DNA of 64,000 nucleotides, taken from CAYNWK01 sp964400875 (lineage in GTDB: Bacteria; Chloroflexota; Anaerolineae; Anaerolineales; UBA4823). Shown here piece after piece: positions 8,117-16,621 of the stretch. The number at the start of each line of letters is the position of its first letter. Within the stretch, counting starts at the first letter, position 1. The notes under the pieces were generated by a model. That model worked only from the letters and a program-made list of their open reading frames with translations. It did no database searches and was not told the DNA's origin. A program made the translations under genes and the position numbers. The stretch covers positions 28,698 to 92,697 of the forward strand of contig CAYNWK010000004.1 in the NCBI GenBank assembly GCA_964400875.1. The letters run 5' to 3'.

Positions 8117-9736
8117 TCACGGTCCAGGTGTGAGCGTAGGGGTCAAGGTGGCGGGCAACGAGGTCACTGATAATGCGGTCGCGGGCGAAGCTGTCGCAAG
8201 CGTATTCGAGGCGACCGGCGTCGCAGTCCAGGACGGGGTAACCGTGGGCGTCAGGGTGATCACTTGCAGGTAAATCTGCGGGATCCAACCGATGCGCCCT
8301 GCCGGATCCATCACCTCGACCCATACCAGGCCATCGACCAGTTCAACGCCGTACAGCACGGTGAGCGGTTCACCAATCTGCAATGTTGCAATTATCGGGC
8401 CACCGGGTTCCTGGCGCAGGCGCAGCCCGGGGAAGGAGGCGCCGGACACCAATCCCATGGAAGGCGTGGGCGTATCCGTTGGGGTAGGCGTTTCCGTAGG
8501 TGTGGCGGTCGGGGTGCGGGTGTTCGTGGGTGTGGCGGTCGGCGAACTGGTCGGGGTGGTCGTATCGGTCGGCGTGGGGCTGGGCCCGGGTGTGAAGGTG
8601 GCGGTGTCCGTGGGAGTCGGGGTCAGCGTGGGCGGGACCAGCGGGTCTAGCCGGGCGGAGAGCACCTGGTTGACCACCAGTTCGAGGTTGTCGTCGCCCT
8701 GGAGCACGCGCCGGTCGCGCAGCCGGTCGGCGATGGCTGCTTGCAAGGCTACGCTGTCTTCATAATCCCACTGCGTGACCGTGCGCACGGTCAGATTCAG
8801 CCGCAGCGTGTTTCCATCCCGCGCCGGGTTCCAATCGGCCAGCTCGGCGCCGGGTTTGCTCTCTACTGCTTGGCGGATAACCGTTTCGATCAGGGCATCC
8901 TGGGAGGCATCCTGCACGAACTGCACGCTCAGATACGTGAGCGGGATGAGCAGCGCAGCGGTCAGAATGGCAGAGACCTGCAGGCTGCGCGGCAGGCGGC
9001 TGCCTCCTTCGAGCGGCCGGGGGTTGAAGCCCAGAGCGAAAAAAACTAACGTAGCGGCGAAGGCGATGGTGATGGCGTTGGTGATGAAGAGCAAAAATGC
9101 GCCGCCGGCCACGTCCCATTCAGCAAAAGCGATGCCGATGCCGACGGTGCACAGCGGGGGCATCAGGGCGGTGGCGATGGCCACACCAGGCAGGGCAGCA
9201 GATATATTGGGCATGGCCAGGGCAAAGGCCGCCGCCAACCCACCAGCCAGGGCGACGCTGAGGTCGATGGGGCTGGGGTGGGTGCGGGCCAGCACCTCGT
9301 TGGGCAGCTCCTGCAAGGAGACGAAGGGCATGAAGCGGTTGCCCAGGGCGAGCAAGAAAGCGATGAAGATGGACACCAGGGCGCCGCGCGCCAGGGCCCT
9401 GGAGGAGTCGCCCAACAGCCGGCCGTCACCGGTGATGGAGGACATGCCCAGACCGATGATCGGCGACATCAGCGGCGCGACCAACATGGCCCCGATGATG
9501 GTTGCCGGGGAATCGATCAGCAAACCCAGGGTGGCGATGATGCTGGAAAGCACCACCAGTAAAAAGAAGTCGAAGTTGGGGTTGGCGGAGTCGCGCAGCA
9601 ACACGATGGTCTCTGCGCGGCGTTCCTTGGAGATGCGCGGCACCAGCTTGCGCAGCCGATGGCGCAGGCGAATCCAGAGGGAGGGTTGGGGCGGTGGAGG
9701 CTGGGATTGGGCCATATCGCTGCGCCTATTGTACAC
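8117..9736 (-). CDS. DUF389 membrane protein with Pro/Thr linker and SH3-like C terminus
   Basis: 539 residues. Residues about 50-280 match the DUF389 family (TIGR00341 type) of multi-pass membrane proteins of unknown function: motifs SPATIIGAMLVAPLMSPI, ALPGVAIATALMPPLCTVG and several hydrophobic helices. A soluble segment (about 280-370) follows, then a long low-complexity linker of PTPTDT-like repeats (about 372-425), then a bacterial SH3-type domain (GLRLRQEPGGPIIATLQIGEPLTVL... WVEVMDPAGRIGWIPQIYL) and a second Thr/Pro-rich tail. SH3b domains often bind the cell wall, so this fusion may tie the membrane part to the envelope. The start is GTG at 9736 or ATG at 9715; neither has a good ribosome site. 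The function of DUF389 itself is not established. Confidence 0.85.
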   Translation of the reverse strand: MYNRRSDMAQSQPPPPQPSLWIRLRHRLRKLVPRISKERRAETIVLLRDSANPNFDFFLLVVLSSIIATLGLLIDSPATIIGAMLVAPLMSPIIGLGMSSITGDGRLLGDSSRALARGALVSIFIAFLLALGNRFMPFVSLQELPNEVLARTHPSPIDLSVALAGGLAAAFALAMPNISAALPGVAIATALMPPLCTVGIGIAFAEWDVAGGAFLLFITNAITIAFAATLVFFALGFNPRPLEGGSRLPRSLQVSAILTAALLIPLTYLSVQFVQDASQDALIETVIRQAVESKPGAELADWNPARDGNTLRLNLTVRTVTQWDYEDSVALQAAIADRLRDRRVLQGDDNLELVVNQVLSARLDPLVPPTLTPTPTDTATFTPGPSPTPTDTTTPTSSPTATPTNTRTPTATPTETPTPTDTPTPSMGLVSGASFPGLRLRQEPGGPIIATLQIGEPLTVLYGVELVDGLVWVEVMDPAGRIGWIPQIYLQVITLTPTVTPSWTATPVASNTLATASPATALSVTSLPATLTPTLTPGP

Positions 9737-9835
9737 TTTACCGGGTTCAGTGGGAGCGAATCGACACGCTGAATTTCACGGATGTGCTGTGGTCATCACC
9801 AGGTGGCTGGAATCGGAACGCGGATGACGGAGTTG

Positions 9836-9861
9836 GGAACTTTTAACCCTGTGTTTGCGTT
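9836..9861 (+). promoter_or_regulatory. Possible ECF-sigma promoter of the SIMPL lipoprotein
   Basis: GGAAC (9836-9840), 17 bases, CGTT (9858-9861) resembles the -35 GGAAC and -10 CGTT of envelope-stress ECF sigma factors. It lies about 105 bases before the SIMPL gene. Such short motifs also arise by chance. Confidence 0.3.
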
Positions 9862-9968
9862 AAAGAGATAGAATCGAGCAGAGCCTTCAAGTTCCGAGGG
9901 AGGAGCAATCCCCGGGACACCAGCGGACTCGAGAAATACAATATCCTTAGAAAGAGGAGTATACGAAA

Positions 9969-10709
9969 ATGCGTACCCACAAATTAATTTCCTTGTTCAG
10001 CCTGATCCTGCTGGCCGCGCTGGCGCTGACCGCCTGCGGCACGCCGGCATTGGCGCAGTCTGAACCCACCAGTGAGCCACCGGTCCGCACGCTGCGGGTC
10101 AACGGCAGCGGGCAGGTCTTTATCAGCCCGGATATCGCTTACATCTCTATTGGCGTGCACACGGAAGGCGAAGAAGCCGCCTCAGTCGTCGCCGATAACA
10201 ACGACCAGGCCGCCGAGCTGGTTGCTGCGCTCGAGGATGCCGGGGTAGCGGAGAAAGATATCCAGACCACCAACTTCAGCATCTCTCCCCGTCAGGAGTA
10301 CGATGACCAGGGCAACTTGCAGGGCATTACGTATGTGGTTGACAACAGCGTCAACGTGACCGTGCGCGACCTAGAGTCCATTGGCGACCTGCTGGACGCC
10401 GCGGTACAAGCCGGGGCGAACGCAGTCAATGGCATCAGCTTTGACGTCTCCGACAAGGTCAGCGCGCTTTCCCAGGCTCGCCAGGCCGCGGTTGAAAACG
10501 CCCGAGCTCAGGCCGAAGAGCTGGCGGACGCCGCCGGTGTCGAACTGGGCGCAATCCAGTCGATCAATTCCTACGGCGGGTTCCCCACGCCGGTCGAGTT
10601 CGCCCGAGGTGGAGGCGCCATCGCTCAAGAGGCAGCAGCCAACGTACCTATCTCTCCAGGCCAGAACAGCCTGACAGTGGACGTCGAGATCGTGTACGAA
10701 ATCCAGTAA
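9969..10709 (+). CDS. SIMPL-domain (DUF541) lipoprotein
   Basis: 246 residues with a lipoprotein signal peptide (hydrophobic residues 7-20, lipobox LTAC, Cys at about 23), so anchored outside the cytoplasmic membrane. The rest is a SIMPL/DUF541 domain: VNGSGQVFISPDIAYISIGVHTEGEEAA, then DIQTTNFSISPRQEYDDQG and the GANAVNGISFDVSD stretch. Members are secreted or periplasmic proteins linked to oxidative or envelope stress, with no defined biochemical activity. Start ATG follows GAAAGAGGAG. Closed by a very strong terminator at 10722, so monocistronic. An ECF-like promoter upstream would fit an envelope-stress role. Confidence 0.88.
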   Translation: MRTHKLISLFSLILLAALALTACGTPALAQSEPTSEPPVRTLRVNGSGQVFISPDIAYISIGVHTEGEEAASVVADNNDQAAELVAALEDAGVAEKDIQTTNFSISPRQEYDDQGNLQGITYVVDNSVNVTVRDLESIGDLLDAAVQAGANAVNGISFDVSDKVSALSQARQAAVENARAQAEELADAAGVELGAIQSINSYGGFPTPVEFARGGGAIAQEAAANVPISPGQNSLTVDVEIVYEIQ

Positions 10710-10721
10710 AGGTTAAGTCGC

Positions 10722-10762
10722 GGGGTGTCAGGATGGGCTTGCCCATCCTGACACCCCTTTTT
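10722..10762 (+). terminator. Strong intrinsic terminator of the SIMPL gene
   Basis: 17-bp perfect stem GGGGTGTCAGGATGGGC with its complement, 2-base loop, then TTTTT. Confidence 0.9.
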
Positions 10763-10783
10763 AATTAAGATACAATACCGGGC

Positions 10784-11713
10784 GTGGAAGATCCCCTGGT
10801 TTTCCGGCCTCCCAAGTTGAACGGCCTGATCGTGCATGTCGCGGCGATCGTGGTTTTTGGCGCCGCCAGCCTGTGGAGCATCTGGCAGGCGCTGCACACT
10901 CAGATCGGGCCACTTTTTCTGCTGTATCTGCTGCCCGGCTTACTGCTGGCGGTGTTGGTGCCTAACCTGGCCTATCGAGCATTCGCGTTATGGCGGGCGG
11001 CTTACTTCGTCGAGCGGGAGGGGCTGCGCCTGCACTGGGGGTTGCGCGCCGAAGACATCCCCATGGATCAGGTGATCGACGTGCAGCCAGCCGCGGAAGT
11101 TGAAGGCGAGCTGCCCCTGCCGTGGCTGCGCATACCGGGCTCGGTGCTGGGAGTCCGCAAACGGCTCGATGGAAGCGCCGTGGAGTTCTTGGCAGCCGAT
11201 CCCGGGCGGTTGGTTCTGATTGCCACCCCCGAAAAGATCTTCGCCATTTCACCTGAAGATCCGGAAAAGTTTCTGAACGCCTATCGGGACCGGACGGAGC
11301 TCGGGTCGCTGTCACCCATCCCGGCTAAATCGGTGCGCGCTAGTTTCCTGCTTGCCCGGGTCTGGGCCACACAGGGGGCGCGTTACCTGCTGCTCGGCGG
11401 AGTGGCCCTTTCGCTGCTGCTGTTGATCTGGGTCAGCCTGGTGGCGCCGGGCCGCCAGCTGGTGCCATTGGGTTTCGACCTGGAAGGCAACCCAGGAGAA
11501 TCCGTGCCCGCGATCCAGTTGATACTACTGCCGATTTTGAACGGTTTTTTCTTCCTGGCGAGCTTTCTGGTTGGTTTGTTCTTCTTCCGGCGGCGAGAAA
11601 ACGAAATCGATGACGGCAGCGCCGCCCCGCTGGCTTACATCCTGTGGGGGAGCGGCGCTTTCACCGCCCTGCTCTTCTTAGGTGCGGTGTACTTCCTTTT
11701 AAGCGCCGGCTGA
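10784..11713 (+). CDS. Membrane protein with a PH-like segment
   Basis: 309 residues starting at GTG. Two hydrophobic helices at about residues 16-33 and 43-62, then a soluble stretch (about 70-165) of the bacterial PH-domain type (YFVEREGLRLHWGLRAEDIPMDQVIDVQ, later FLAADPGRLVLIAT), then three more helices (about 200-222, 240-270, 285-305). Bacterial PH-like (bPH) domains in membrane proteins are of unknown role; some are linked to envelope homeostasis. No catalytic motif is seen. It starts 22 bases after the SIMPL terminator, without an obvious ribosome site. The name is a fold-level guess. Confidence 0.65.
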   Translation: MEDPLVFRPPKLNGLIVHVAAIVVFGAASLWSIWQALHTQIGPLFLLYLLPGLLLAVLVPNLAYRAFALWRAAYFVEREGLRLHWGLRAEDIPMDQVIDVQPAAEVEGELPLPWLRIPGSVLGVRKRLDGSAVEFLAADPGRLVLIATPEKIFAISPEDPEKFLNAYRDRTELGSLSPIPAKSVRASFLLARVWATQGARYLLLGGVALSLLLLIWVSLVAPGRQLVPLGFDLEGNPGESVPAIQLILLPILNGFFFLASFLVGLFFFRRRENEIDDGSAAPLAYILWGSGAFTALLFLGAVYFLLSAG

Positions 11714-11732
11714 TGCTGAGATTCGAGCAGTT

Positions 11733-11816
11733 CATCCCCAGGTTGTGCGGGGGTTATCCACAGATTACACAGGGTTTTCCACAGATTTTGGCAATTTATC
11801 CACAGGTTTTGCCCAT
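11733..11816. repeat. Four 21-bp direct repeats carrying DnaA-box-like sites
   Basis: Units begin at 11733, 11754, 11775 and 11796, exactly 21 bp apart. The last three start TTATCCACA, TTTTCCACA and TTATCCACA; TTATCCACA is the consensus DnaA box. The first unit is degenerate (CATCCCCAG). All are in one orientation, on one face of the helix. The array lies between the PH-like gene and DUF92 and stays open in the DUF92 frame. No dnaA, dnaN or AT-rich unwinding region is seen nearby. Confidence 0.75.
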
Positions 11817-11846
11817 CTGGGCCGGTCCCGGCCGGCTGAGGTCCCG

Positions 11847-12665
11847 TTGAGCGCGCAAATCGGAGTCGGCTTTGCACTTGGCGCCTTGATCGGTTATTTG
11901 GCTTATCGCGCCGGCGCCTTGAGCCCCAGCGGCGGTTGGGCGGCGGCGCTGGTCGGTGGGCTGATCTTCGGTTTGGGCGGATTGGCCTGGGCGACGCTGC
12001 TGTTGACTTTCTTCATCTCTTCCAGCCTGCTCTCACGCGCTTTTGCCGCCCGCAAAGCCAGCCTGAGCGAAAAGTTCTCCAAGGGCGCGCGGCGCGATTA
12101 CGCTCAGGTACTGGCGAACGGCGGCCTGGGCGCGCTGCTGGTCCTAGTCCATGGGCTCTTCCCCGGGCAAGCCTGGCCCTGGATCGCCTTCGCCGGCGCC
12201 ATGGCAGCAGTGAACGCCGACACCTGGGCTACCGAACTGGGCGTGCTCAACCCGCAGCCGCCGCGGTTGATCACCACCGGGGAAGCGGTGGAGACAGGCG
12301 CTTCCGGTGGCGTCAGCGCAAGCGGCTATCTGGCCGCGTTGAGCGGCGCCGGCCTGATCGGGCTGGGCGGGGTGCTGTTTATGAGGGGCAGCGGGGCCTG
12401 GATTTTCCTGGGGGCCGCAGTCCTGGGAGGGCTGGCTGGAACGTCGTTCGATTCACTGCTCGGCGCAACGGTGCAGGCGATTTACTTTTGCCCGGCTTGT
12501 GGGAAAGAGACCGAACACCATCCCCTCCACCGCTGCGGAACGACGACAGCCTGGCGGCGCGGCTGGGCCTGGCTGAACAACGACCTGGTCAACCTGGGGG
12601 CTTCGCTGGTTGGTGCTGCGGTAGGGTTAATCGGCTGGTACCTGGGGCAGGTTTTCCTGGGCTAA
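11847..12665 (+). CDS. DUF92 family integral membrane protein
   Basis: About 272 residues from a TTG at 11847 (Leu-Ser-Ala-Gln-Ile-Gly). DUF92 (TIGR00297) proteins are multi-pass membrane proteins found in bacteria, archaea and plants; some eukaryotic members act in phytyl-phosphate metabolism. Visible signatures are SPSGGWAAALVGG, the SSLLSRAFAARKASLSEKFSKGARRDYAQVLANGG stretch read as two neighbouring motifs, NADTWATELG and the late NNDLVNLGASLVGA. A cysteine pair CPACGKETEHHPLHRC near residue 220 resembles a small zinc site. The frame is also open to GTG 11745, but that start would translate the DnaA-box-like repeats as STDYTGF-like units, which the family lacks. The 3' end overlaps the convergent HAD gene by 39 bp. 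Reaction unknown. Confidence 0.8.
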   Translation: MSAQIGVGFALGALIGYLAYRAGALSPSGGWAAALVGGLIFGLGGLAWATLLLTFFISSSLLSRAFAARKASLSEKFSKGARRDYAQVLANGGLGALLVLVHGLFPGQAWPWIAFAGAMAAVNADTWATELGVLNPQPPRLITTGEAVETGASGGVSASGYLAALSGAGLIGLGGVLFMRGSGAWIFLGAAVLGGLAGTSFDSLLGATVQAIYFCPACGKETEHHPLHRCGTTTAWRRGWAWLNNDLVNLGASLVGAAVGLIGWYLGQVFLG

Positions 12666-13379
12666 GAGCGCCGGCAGCTCGTTGAGGTCTTCGATCACCG
12701 GGCAATCCGCTTCGGGGAAGATGCCTTCCGGGTCGATCAACACCGGGTAAATCCCCGCGCGCCGGGCGCCGACCACGTCGGCGTAATAATTGTCCCCCAC
12801 GTATAAAGTCTGCTCGGCTTGAGCGCCGAGCCGCTCCAGGGTCTGGTGGAAGACCTCCGGTTCGGGCTTCCAGGAGTTCAGCTCGCCGGCTGCCACCAGC
12901 ACTTCAAAATAGTGGGCCAATTCGAGGGTCGCCATTTGTTCCACGAAGGAATGGGTGCGGTTGGAGAGCACGCCCAGCTGGTAGCCGGAATCTTTTAACG
13001 CCTGCAGCGTTTCGGGAACCCCGGGAGCGATCCAGTCTTCGGCCTTGAAATCGTTCATATAACGGAACACTTCGGGAGCCAGCGCAGCAGCCTGTTCCTC
13101 CGAGCAGCCAAAGGCAAGCAGGTTCAAGCGCGCGTGGTTGGTCCAGAAATCTTCCGGGCGATCCTCGTATTTCTCCTGGTCGGCGACCAGTTCCGGAGAC
13201 TGCGCCCAGTAGTAATGCAGCCAGCGGATCGACGCACGCCGCTGCTCGGGAGAATCCGAAACCCCGGCCCGGACAGCGCAGTCGAAAAAGGCCTGGATAA
13301 AAGAAGGACGGCTGTGGCGCAGGGTGCCGTCCAGGTCGAAAAGAATGGTGCGAATTCCGTTTAAGGGTGGCAAAGGCAT
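12627..13379 (-). CDS. HAD-superfamily hydrolase
   Basis: 250 residues with all HAD motifs: FDLDGTL (nucleophile Asp15, acid Asp17), LSNRTHS as motif II, the Lys in WKPEPEVFHQ as motif III, and YVGDNYYADVVGARRAG as motif IV. A helical cap lies between residues about 20 and 120, so it belongs to the subclass with a C1 cap (phosphoglycolate phosphatase-like). The substrate cannot be told from sequence. It lies 8 bp after moaA on the same strand, so the two are likely co-transcribed. Confidence 0.87.
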   Translation of the reverse strand: MPLPPLNGIRTILFDLDGTLRHSRPSFIQAFFDCAVRAGVSDSPEQRRASIRWLHYYWAQSPELVADQEKYEDRPEDFWTNHARLNLLAFGCSEEQAAALAPEVFRYMNDFKAEDWIAPGVPETLQALKDSGYQLGVLSNRTHSFVEQMATLELAHYFEVLVAAGELNSWKPEPEVFHQTLERLGAQAEQTLYVGDNYYADVVGARRAGIYPVLIDPEGIFPEADCPVIEDLNELPALLAQENLPQVPAD

Positions 13380-13387
13380 AATTCCGT

Positions 13388-14368
13388 TTATCCGCCGATC
13401 TCGCTCATCACCCGGTTGAGCGGGATGACGCCCTGATCCAGGCCGTGCCCCCAGGGCTTGTCCCAGATCGAGTCGAGGATCAGCTGGCGCAGCTCTGCGA
13501 GGCTTGCCCCGCTGCGCAAGGGGGTCAGCAGGTCAACTTCGCCCTCCCGAAGCAGGCACAGGCGCAGCCGGCCATCGGCGGTCAGCCGGGCCCGGTTGCA
13601 GGCCGCACAGAAGGGCTTGGAGACTGAAGAGATAAAGCCGACATCGCCCACCGCGCCGGGCAGGCGGAACAAGCGGGCTTCGCCGTCCAGCTCGCCGTCG
13701 TTGACGATCTCCAGGCGACCCAGGCGGGCTTCGATCAGGGCATGCATCTGCCGGGCGGTGACCAGGTTTTGAGTTTGTAAGTCCGTCGCCCCGGCAAAGG
13801 GCATCATCTCGATGAAGCGCACCTGCCAGGGGTGCTGCATGGTCAGGTGGGCCAGATCGACCACGTCCTTTTCGTTGTAGCCCTGAACGACGACGGCGTT
13901 GATTTTGATCGGGGTCAGCCCGGCGTCTTCAGCCGCCTGGATGCCAGCCCACACGTCTTCAACCTTGCCCCAACGGGTCAGCCGGACGAACTTTTCCGGA
14001 TCCAAGGTGTCCAGGCTAACGTTGACGCGCTGCAAACCGGCCTCCGCCAGGGGGCGGGCCAGCTTGGCGAGCAAGACGCCGTTTGTGGTCATCGAGATCG
14101 AGCGCACCCCGGGTATGCGGTTCATCTCGCGCACCAGTTTCACGACGTGGGCGCGCACGGTCGGTTCGCCGCCGGTCAGGCGGTACTTATGGAAGCCGAG
14201 GCGGGAGAACAGGCGCACCAGATAAAGGATCTCGTCGTCCTGCATCAGCTCCGCGTTGGGCCGGAAAGTCATATCTTCCGGCATGCAGTACACGCAGCGC
14301 AGGTTGCAGTGATCGGTCAGGCTGATGCGCAGGTAAGAGATGAAACGTCCAAAACGGTCGATAGCCAT
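13388..14368 (-). CDS. moaA: GTP 3',8-cyclase MoaA (molybdenum cofactor)
   Basis: Radical SAM enzyme of 326 residues, first step of molybdopterin synthesis, making cyclic 8-hydro-GTP. The N-terminal cluster motif is CNLRCVYC (Cys21, 25, 28); the second cluster uses Cys254, Cys257 and Cys271 in KPFCAACNRARLTADGRLRLC. RLTGGEPTVR, the SAM-binding MTTNG and SLDTLDPEKF are all family signatures, and the protein ends in the conserved Gly-Gly (EIGG). Start ATG at 14368; the ribosome site is poor. No other moa, moe or mob genes lie in the window, so the cofactor genes are dispersed. Length is typical. Confidence 0.95.
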   Translation of the reverse strand: MAIDRFGRFISYLRISLTDHCNLRCVYCMPEDMTFRPNAELMQDDEILYLVRLFSRLGFHKYRLTGGEPTVRAHVVKLVREMNRIPGVRSISMTTNGVLLAKLARPLAEAGLQRVNVSLDTLDPEKFVRLTRWGKVEDVWAGIQAAEDAGLTPIKINAVVVQGYNEKDVVDLAHLTMQHPWQVRFIEMMPFAGATDLQTQNLVTARQMHALIEARLGRLEIVNDGELDGEARLFRLPGAVGDVGFISSVSKPFCAACNRARLTADGRLRLCLLREGEVDLLTPLRSGASLAELRQLILDSIWDKPWGHGLDQGVIPLNRVMSEIGG

Positions 14369-14501
14369 GGGTGTGAAACACTAATCCAAGATATTTATGA
14401 CTTAATTCATCTAAATTATACCGTAAAGCTGCTATCTCCTCCAGGGGGACAGACCAATTGGGGTGTGCGCAAATGTTGTTAGCTGGGGGTGTGGCGGCGT
14501 T

Positions 14502-15782
14502 TTAGTCGCCAAGGATCCAGGAAAGCCAGCTGCGCTTGCTTTGGAACGGCCCGCGCCCGCGCACCCGGCCGGTTTGCCCATTAACCATCACCGGGTAATG
14601 TTTCTCCCCACGACGTAAACGGCTGATCCAGAACGGCAGCAAGAGCAGCTGGAAAGATTCAACCAGCAGCCCAGAGGAATCGGTCTGCAGCAGTTCCCGG
14701 TCGAGAGCGTACCGGAGGCTGACTTCATCGCGCCCCTGGTCCAAGGCCTGCAGACGGGCATTGAGCGAGGCGTCCGCCAGGGAGATCCGGTAGGTTTCGG
14801 CCGGCCAATCTGCCAGATAGGCCGGATCGTACGGCTGCAGGCCTGAGAAATCAAAACGCTCGTATTCGCCGCGCCATTCACCGCTGAAATGATTGCTGGC
14901 GGGCACCAAAATCCGGTTATACAGGACCGCATCCTGCCCGATTCTGGGCGGCTTATTGCGATCGTCCGGATCGGGCGCGGTCCAGCCCAGCTCGCCGGAA
15001 ATGGTGAAGGCCCAGACCGGCAGGTAAACGCCGTGGACGCGCAGGTTATTGGGGTGTACTCCACCGTCTTCCAGGGCGGCGGCCATGGCGAGCTGCGCCT
15101 GGCGCTTGTCCAGCTTAAAGGGGATCACTGCCTCAGGCGGAATCAACCGGCGGGTGAGGCTCACTTCGGTGACGTACACGGCAGCGCAGTATGGGCAGGT
15201 CAGGGAGAGCGTTTCGTGAGAGAGGATGAAGGAGGCGCCGCAAGCCGTGCACTCGAAGGCGCGCATGGCGACGGGATGGGAGTGGCCTTTGGCGGTTGCC
15301 AGCGCCAGGGTGAAATCGGCTTCATCCAGGCTGCCGTCCACGTCGGGGTGCTCGGCGCTCAACGGCTGGCGGACCTGACAGTACTCGCACACCAGGCGTT
15401 GCCCGTCAGGCGCATAGGTCAGCCTGCCGCCGCAGGTAGGGCAGACGAAGCGGCGCGCGCTGACGTCTTTCTCTTCTCCGGGGGGTGGCGGAAGGTGGTC
15501 CGGATCGACGATCTCCCGGGGGTCGAGGCGCCCATCCAGCACAGCCAGGCTGCGCCGTGCCTGGTAATGGTTGGGCTGGTGCCCGAGCACCTCCTCCAGG
15601 TAAGCGCGTCTCTTCGCCGGATCGAGGCAGATCTCGCTCAACCAGAACAAGGCATCGACTTTTTGGTGCAAAGCGGGATTAAGCCGGAGGACCCACTCCA
15701 GGTAGAAACAGGCTTCTTCTTTATCTCCGGACTTTGCAGCGGCGATGCCGCGCACCAGCAAACCACGCACGCTATCCGACAT
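14502..15782 (-). CDS. Zinc-ribbon protein with TPR-like N terminus
   Basis: 426 residues. The first 90 residues are helical and TPR-like (AAKSGDKEEACFYLEWVLRLNP). Two zinc ribbons follow: CPTCGG...CEYC (about 114-137) and CTACGAS...CPYC (about 178-200). The remainder resembles the TFIIB-type zinc-ribbon family known from Firmicutes and Chloroflexota: a PFKLDKRQAQ segment, HGVYLPVWAF, and near the end LLLPFWISRLRR with VNGQTGRVRG. The function of that family is unknown to me. No membrane helix stands out. The DinB-like gene lies 120 bp upstream on the same strand, separated by a repeat-derived hairpin. The call is architectural only. Confidence 0.75.
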   Translation of the reverse strand: MSDSVRGLLVRGIAAAKSGDKEEACFYLEWVLRLNPALHQKVDALFWLSEICLDPAKRRAYLEEVLGHQPNHYQARRSLAVLDGRLDPREIVDPDHLPPPPGEEKDVSARRFVCPTCGGRLTYAPDGQRLVCEYCQVRQPLSAEHPDVDGSLDEADFTLALATAKGHSHPVAMRAFECTACGASFILSHETLSLTCPYCAAVYVTEVSLTRRLIPPEAVIPFKLDKRQAQLAMAAALEDGGVHPNNLRVHGVYLPVWAFTISGELGWTAPDPDDRNKPPRIGQDAVLYNRILVPASNHFSGEWRGEYERFDFSGLQPYDPAYLADWPAETYRISLADASLNARLQALDQGRDEVSLRYALDRELLQTDSSGLLVESFQLLLLPFWISRLRRGEKHYPVMVNGQTGRVRGRGPFQSKRSWLSWILGD

Positions 15783-15837
15783 CGGTGAATTCGCCCATTG
15801 TTGGTAAAGTGGCTAAAATTTTACTCCAAATCAGCGA

Positions 15838-15900
15838 GGACATACGCACTTGAGGGAAGAAAGGGGTGTTTGCGCGGGCTTCGCAGGCACAAACACCTCT
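15838..15900. repeat. Palindromic repeat element, half copy (15.8 kb)
   Basis: Begins GGACATACGCACTT, continues with the TGAGGGAAGAAAGGGG block shared almost identically with the 19.4 kb copy, then a hairpin with GGTGTTT/AAACACC arms. The far inverted end is missing. It lies directly downstream of the DinB-like gene (stop at 15905) and can serve as its terminator. Confidence 0.75.
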
Positions 15901-15904
15901 ACTT

Positions 15905-16600
15905 TTAGATCAACTTGCGGATGTGGGCGGTGTGGTCGCGTTCGTGCCACAGCGTCCGGCGCAGCAGCTTGCGGGGGCTCCAAAGCTCAGCGTCGACGCC
16001 AACCACCTGCGACGAACCCTCCAGTTCTGGCAGCTGCTCCAGCAAGTGGGCGCGCACCGCTCCCAGCCGCTCGAAGGGGTCCCGCGGCACCTCCCGCTGC
16101 GGGAAAGCCAGCCCCAAACGATCCAAATACCACCACTCTGCGCCGCCGACGTGGCGCAGGATGCCTTTGATGTTCCAGCGCTCGCCGGGCTGCTTTACCT
16201 CCAGCGCTTCTTGGGAAAGGCCTTCCACCGTGGAGAGCAGGTCCGCCCGGCTCCATTCGAGCAGCTCCCGGGCGCGGACGATCTCGGCGCCGGTCAGCGG
16301 CTTCCAATCATGCTGGAACCAGGCGCTGACTTCGTAACCGCCCTGCTCGACCCGTTCGAAAGCCTCGTTGACCCGATAGTCCACCCAGGTGTCGACGACG
16401 CGAATCTCGATCTCACCGGCTGACGGAGAGGGACGATCGTCGTGTTTGCCAAGCCAGGCCCGGTACGCCTTGATCGCTGCGGGCAGGTTCGCCAGCGCTT
16501 CGTTCCCGTTGGCGCCGGCGGCGAAGCAGCCTGAATGGTTCAATACCCAGGCCAGCGAGCCCTCGGAAGAGCCGGTTTCGAGCCCAACTTCGAACAGCAT
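15905..16600 (-). CDS. DinB-like protein with HicB-like N terminus
   Basis: 231 residues. Residues about 1-55 resemble a HicB-type partial RNase H fold (LAWVLNHSGCFAAGANGNEALANLPAAI spans its core). Residues about 95-231 form a DinB-like four-helix bundle with potential metal-binding histidines: the first in ILRHVGGAEWWY, and a pair in WHERDHTAH at the end. DinB-superfamily proteins are metal-dependent enzymes, often thiol transferases or of unknown function. The HicB-like part suggests substrate or nucleic-acid recognition, but HicB toxin partners (HicA) are absent, so a toxin-antitoxin role is not supported. It starts 21 bp after the ybaK stop and probably shares its transcript. Confidence 0.75.
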   Translation of the reverse strand: MLFEVGLETGSSEGSLAWVLNHSGCFAAGANGNEALANLPAAIKAYRAWLGKHDDRPSPSAGEIEIRVVDTWVDYRVNEAFERVEQGGYEVSAWFQHDWKPLTGAEIVRARELLEWSRADLLSTVEGLSQEALEVKQPGERWNIKGILRHVGGAEWWYLDRLGLAFPQREVPRDPFERLGAVRAHLLEQLPELEGSSQVVGVDAELWSPRKLLRRTLWHERDHTAHIRKLI

Positions 16601-16621
16601 GCCGACCTCCCGGAAAAGTTT

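Noticed and set aside
11733..11816. Replication origin
   Set aside because: Only three good DnaA boxes, no AT-rich unwinding element, and no dnaA/dnaN/gyrB neighbours; kept as a regulatory or titration candidate.
15905..16600. HicAB toxin-antitoxin locus
   Set aside because: No HicA-like small gene nearby, and most of the protein is DinB-like.
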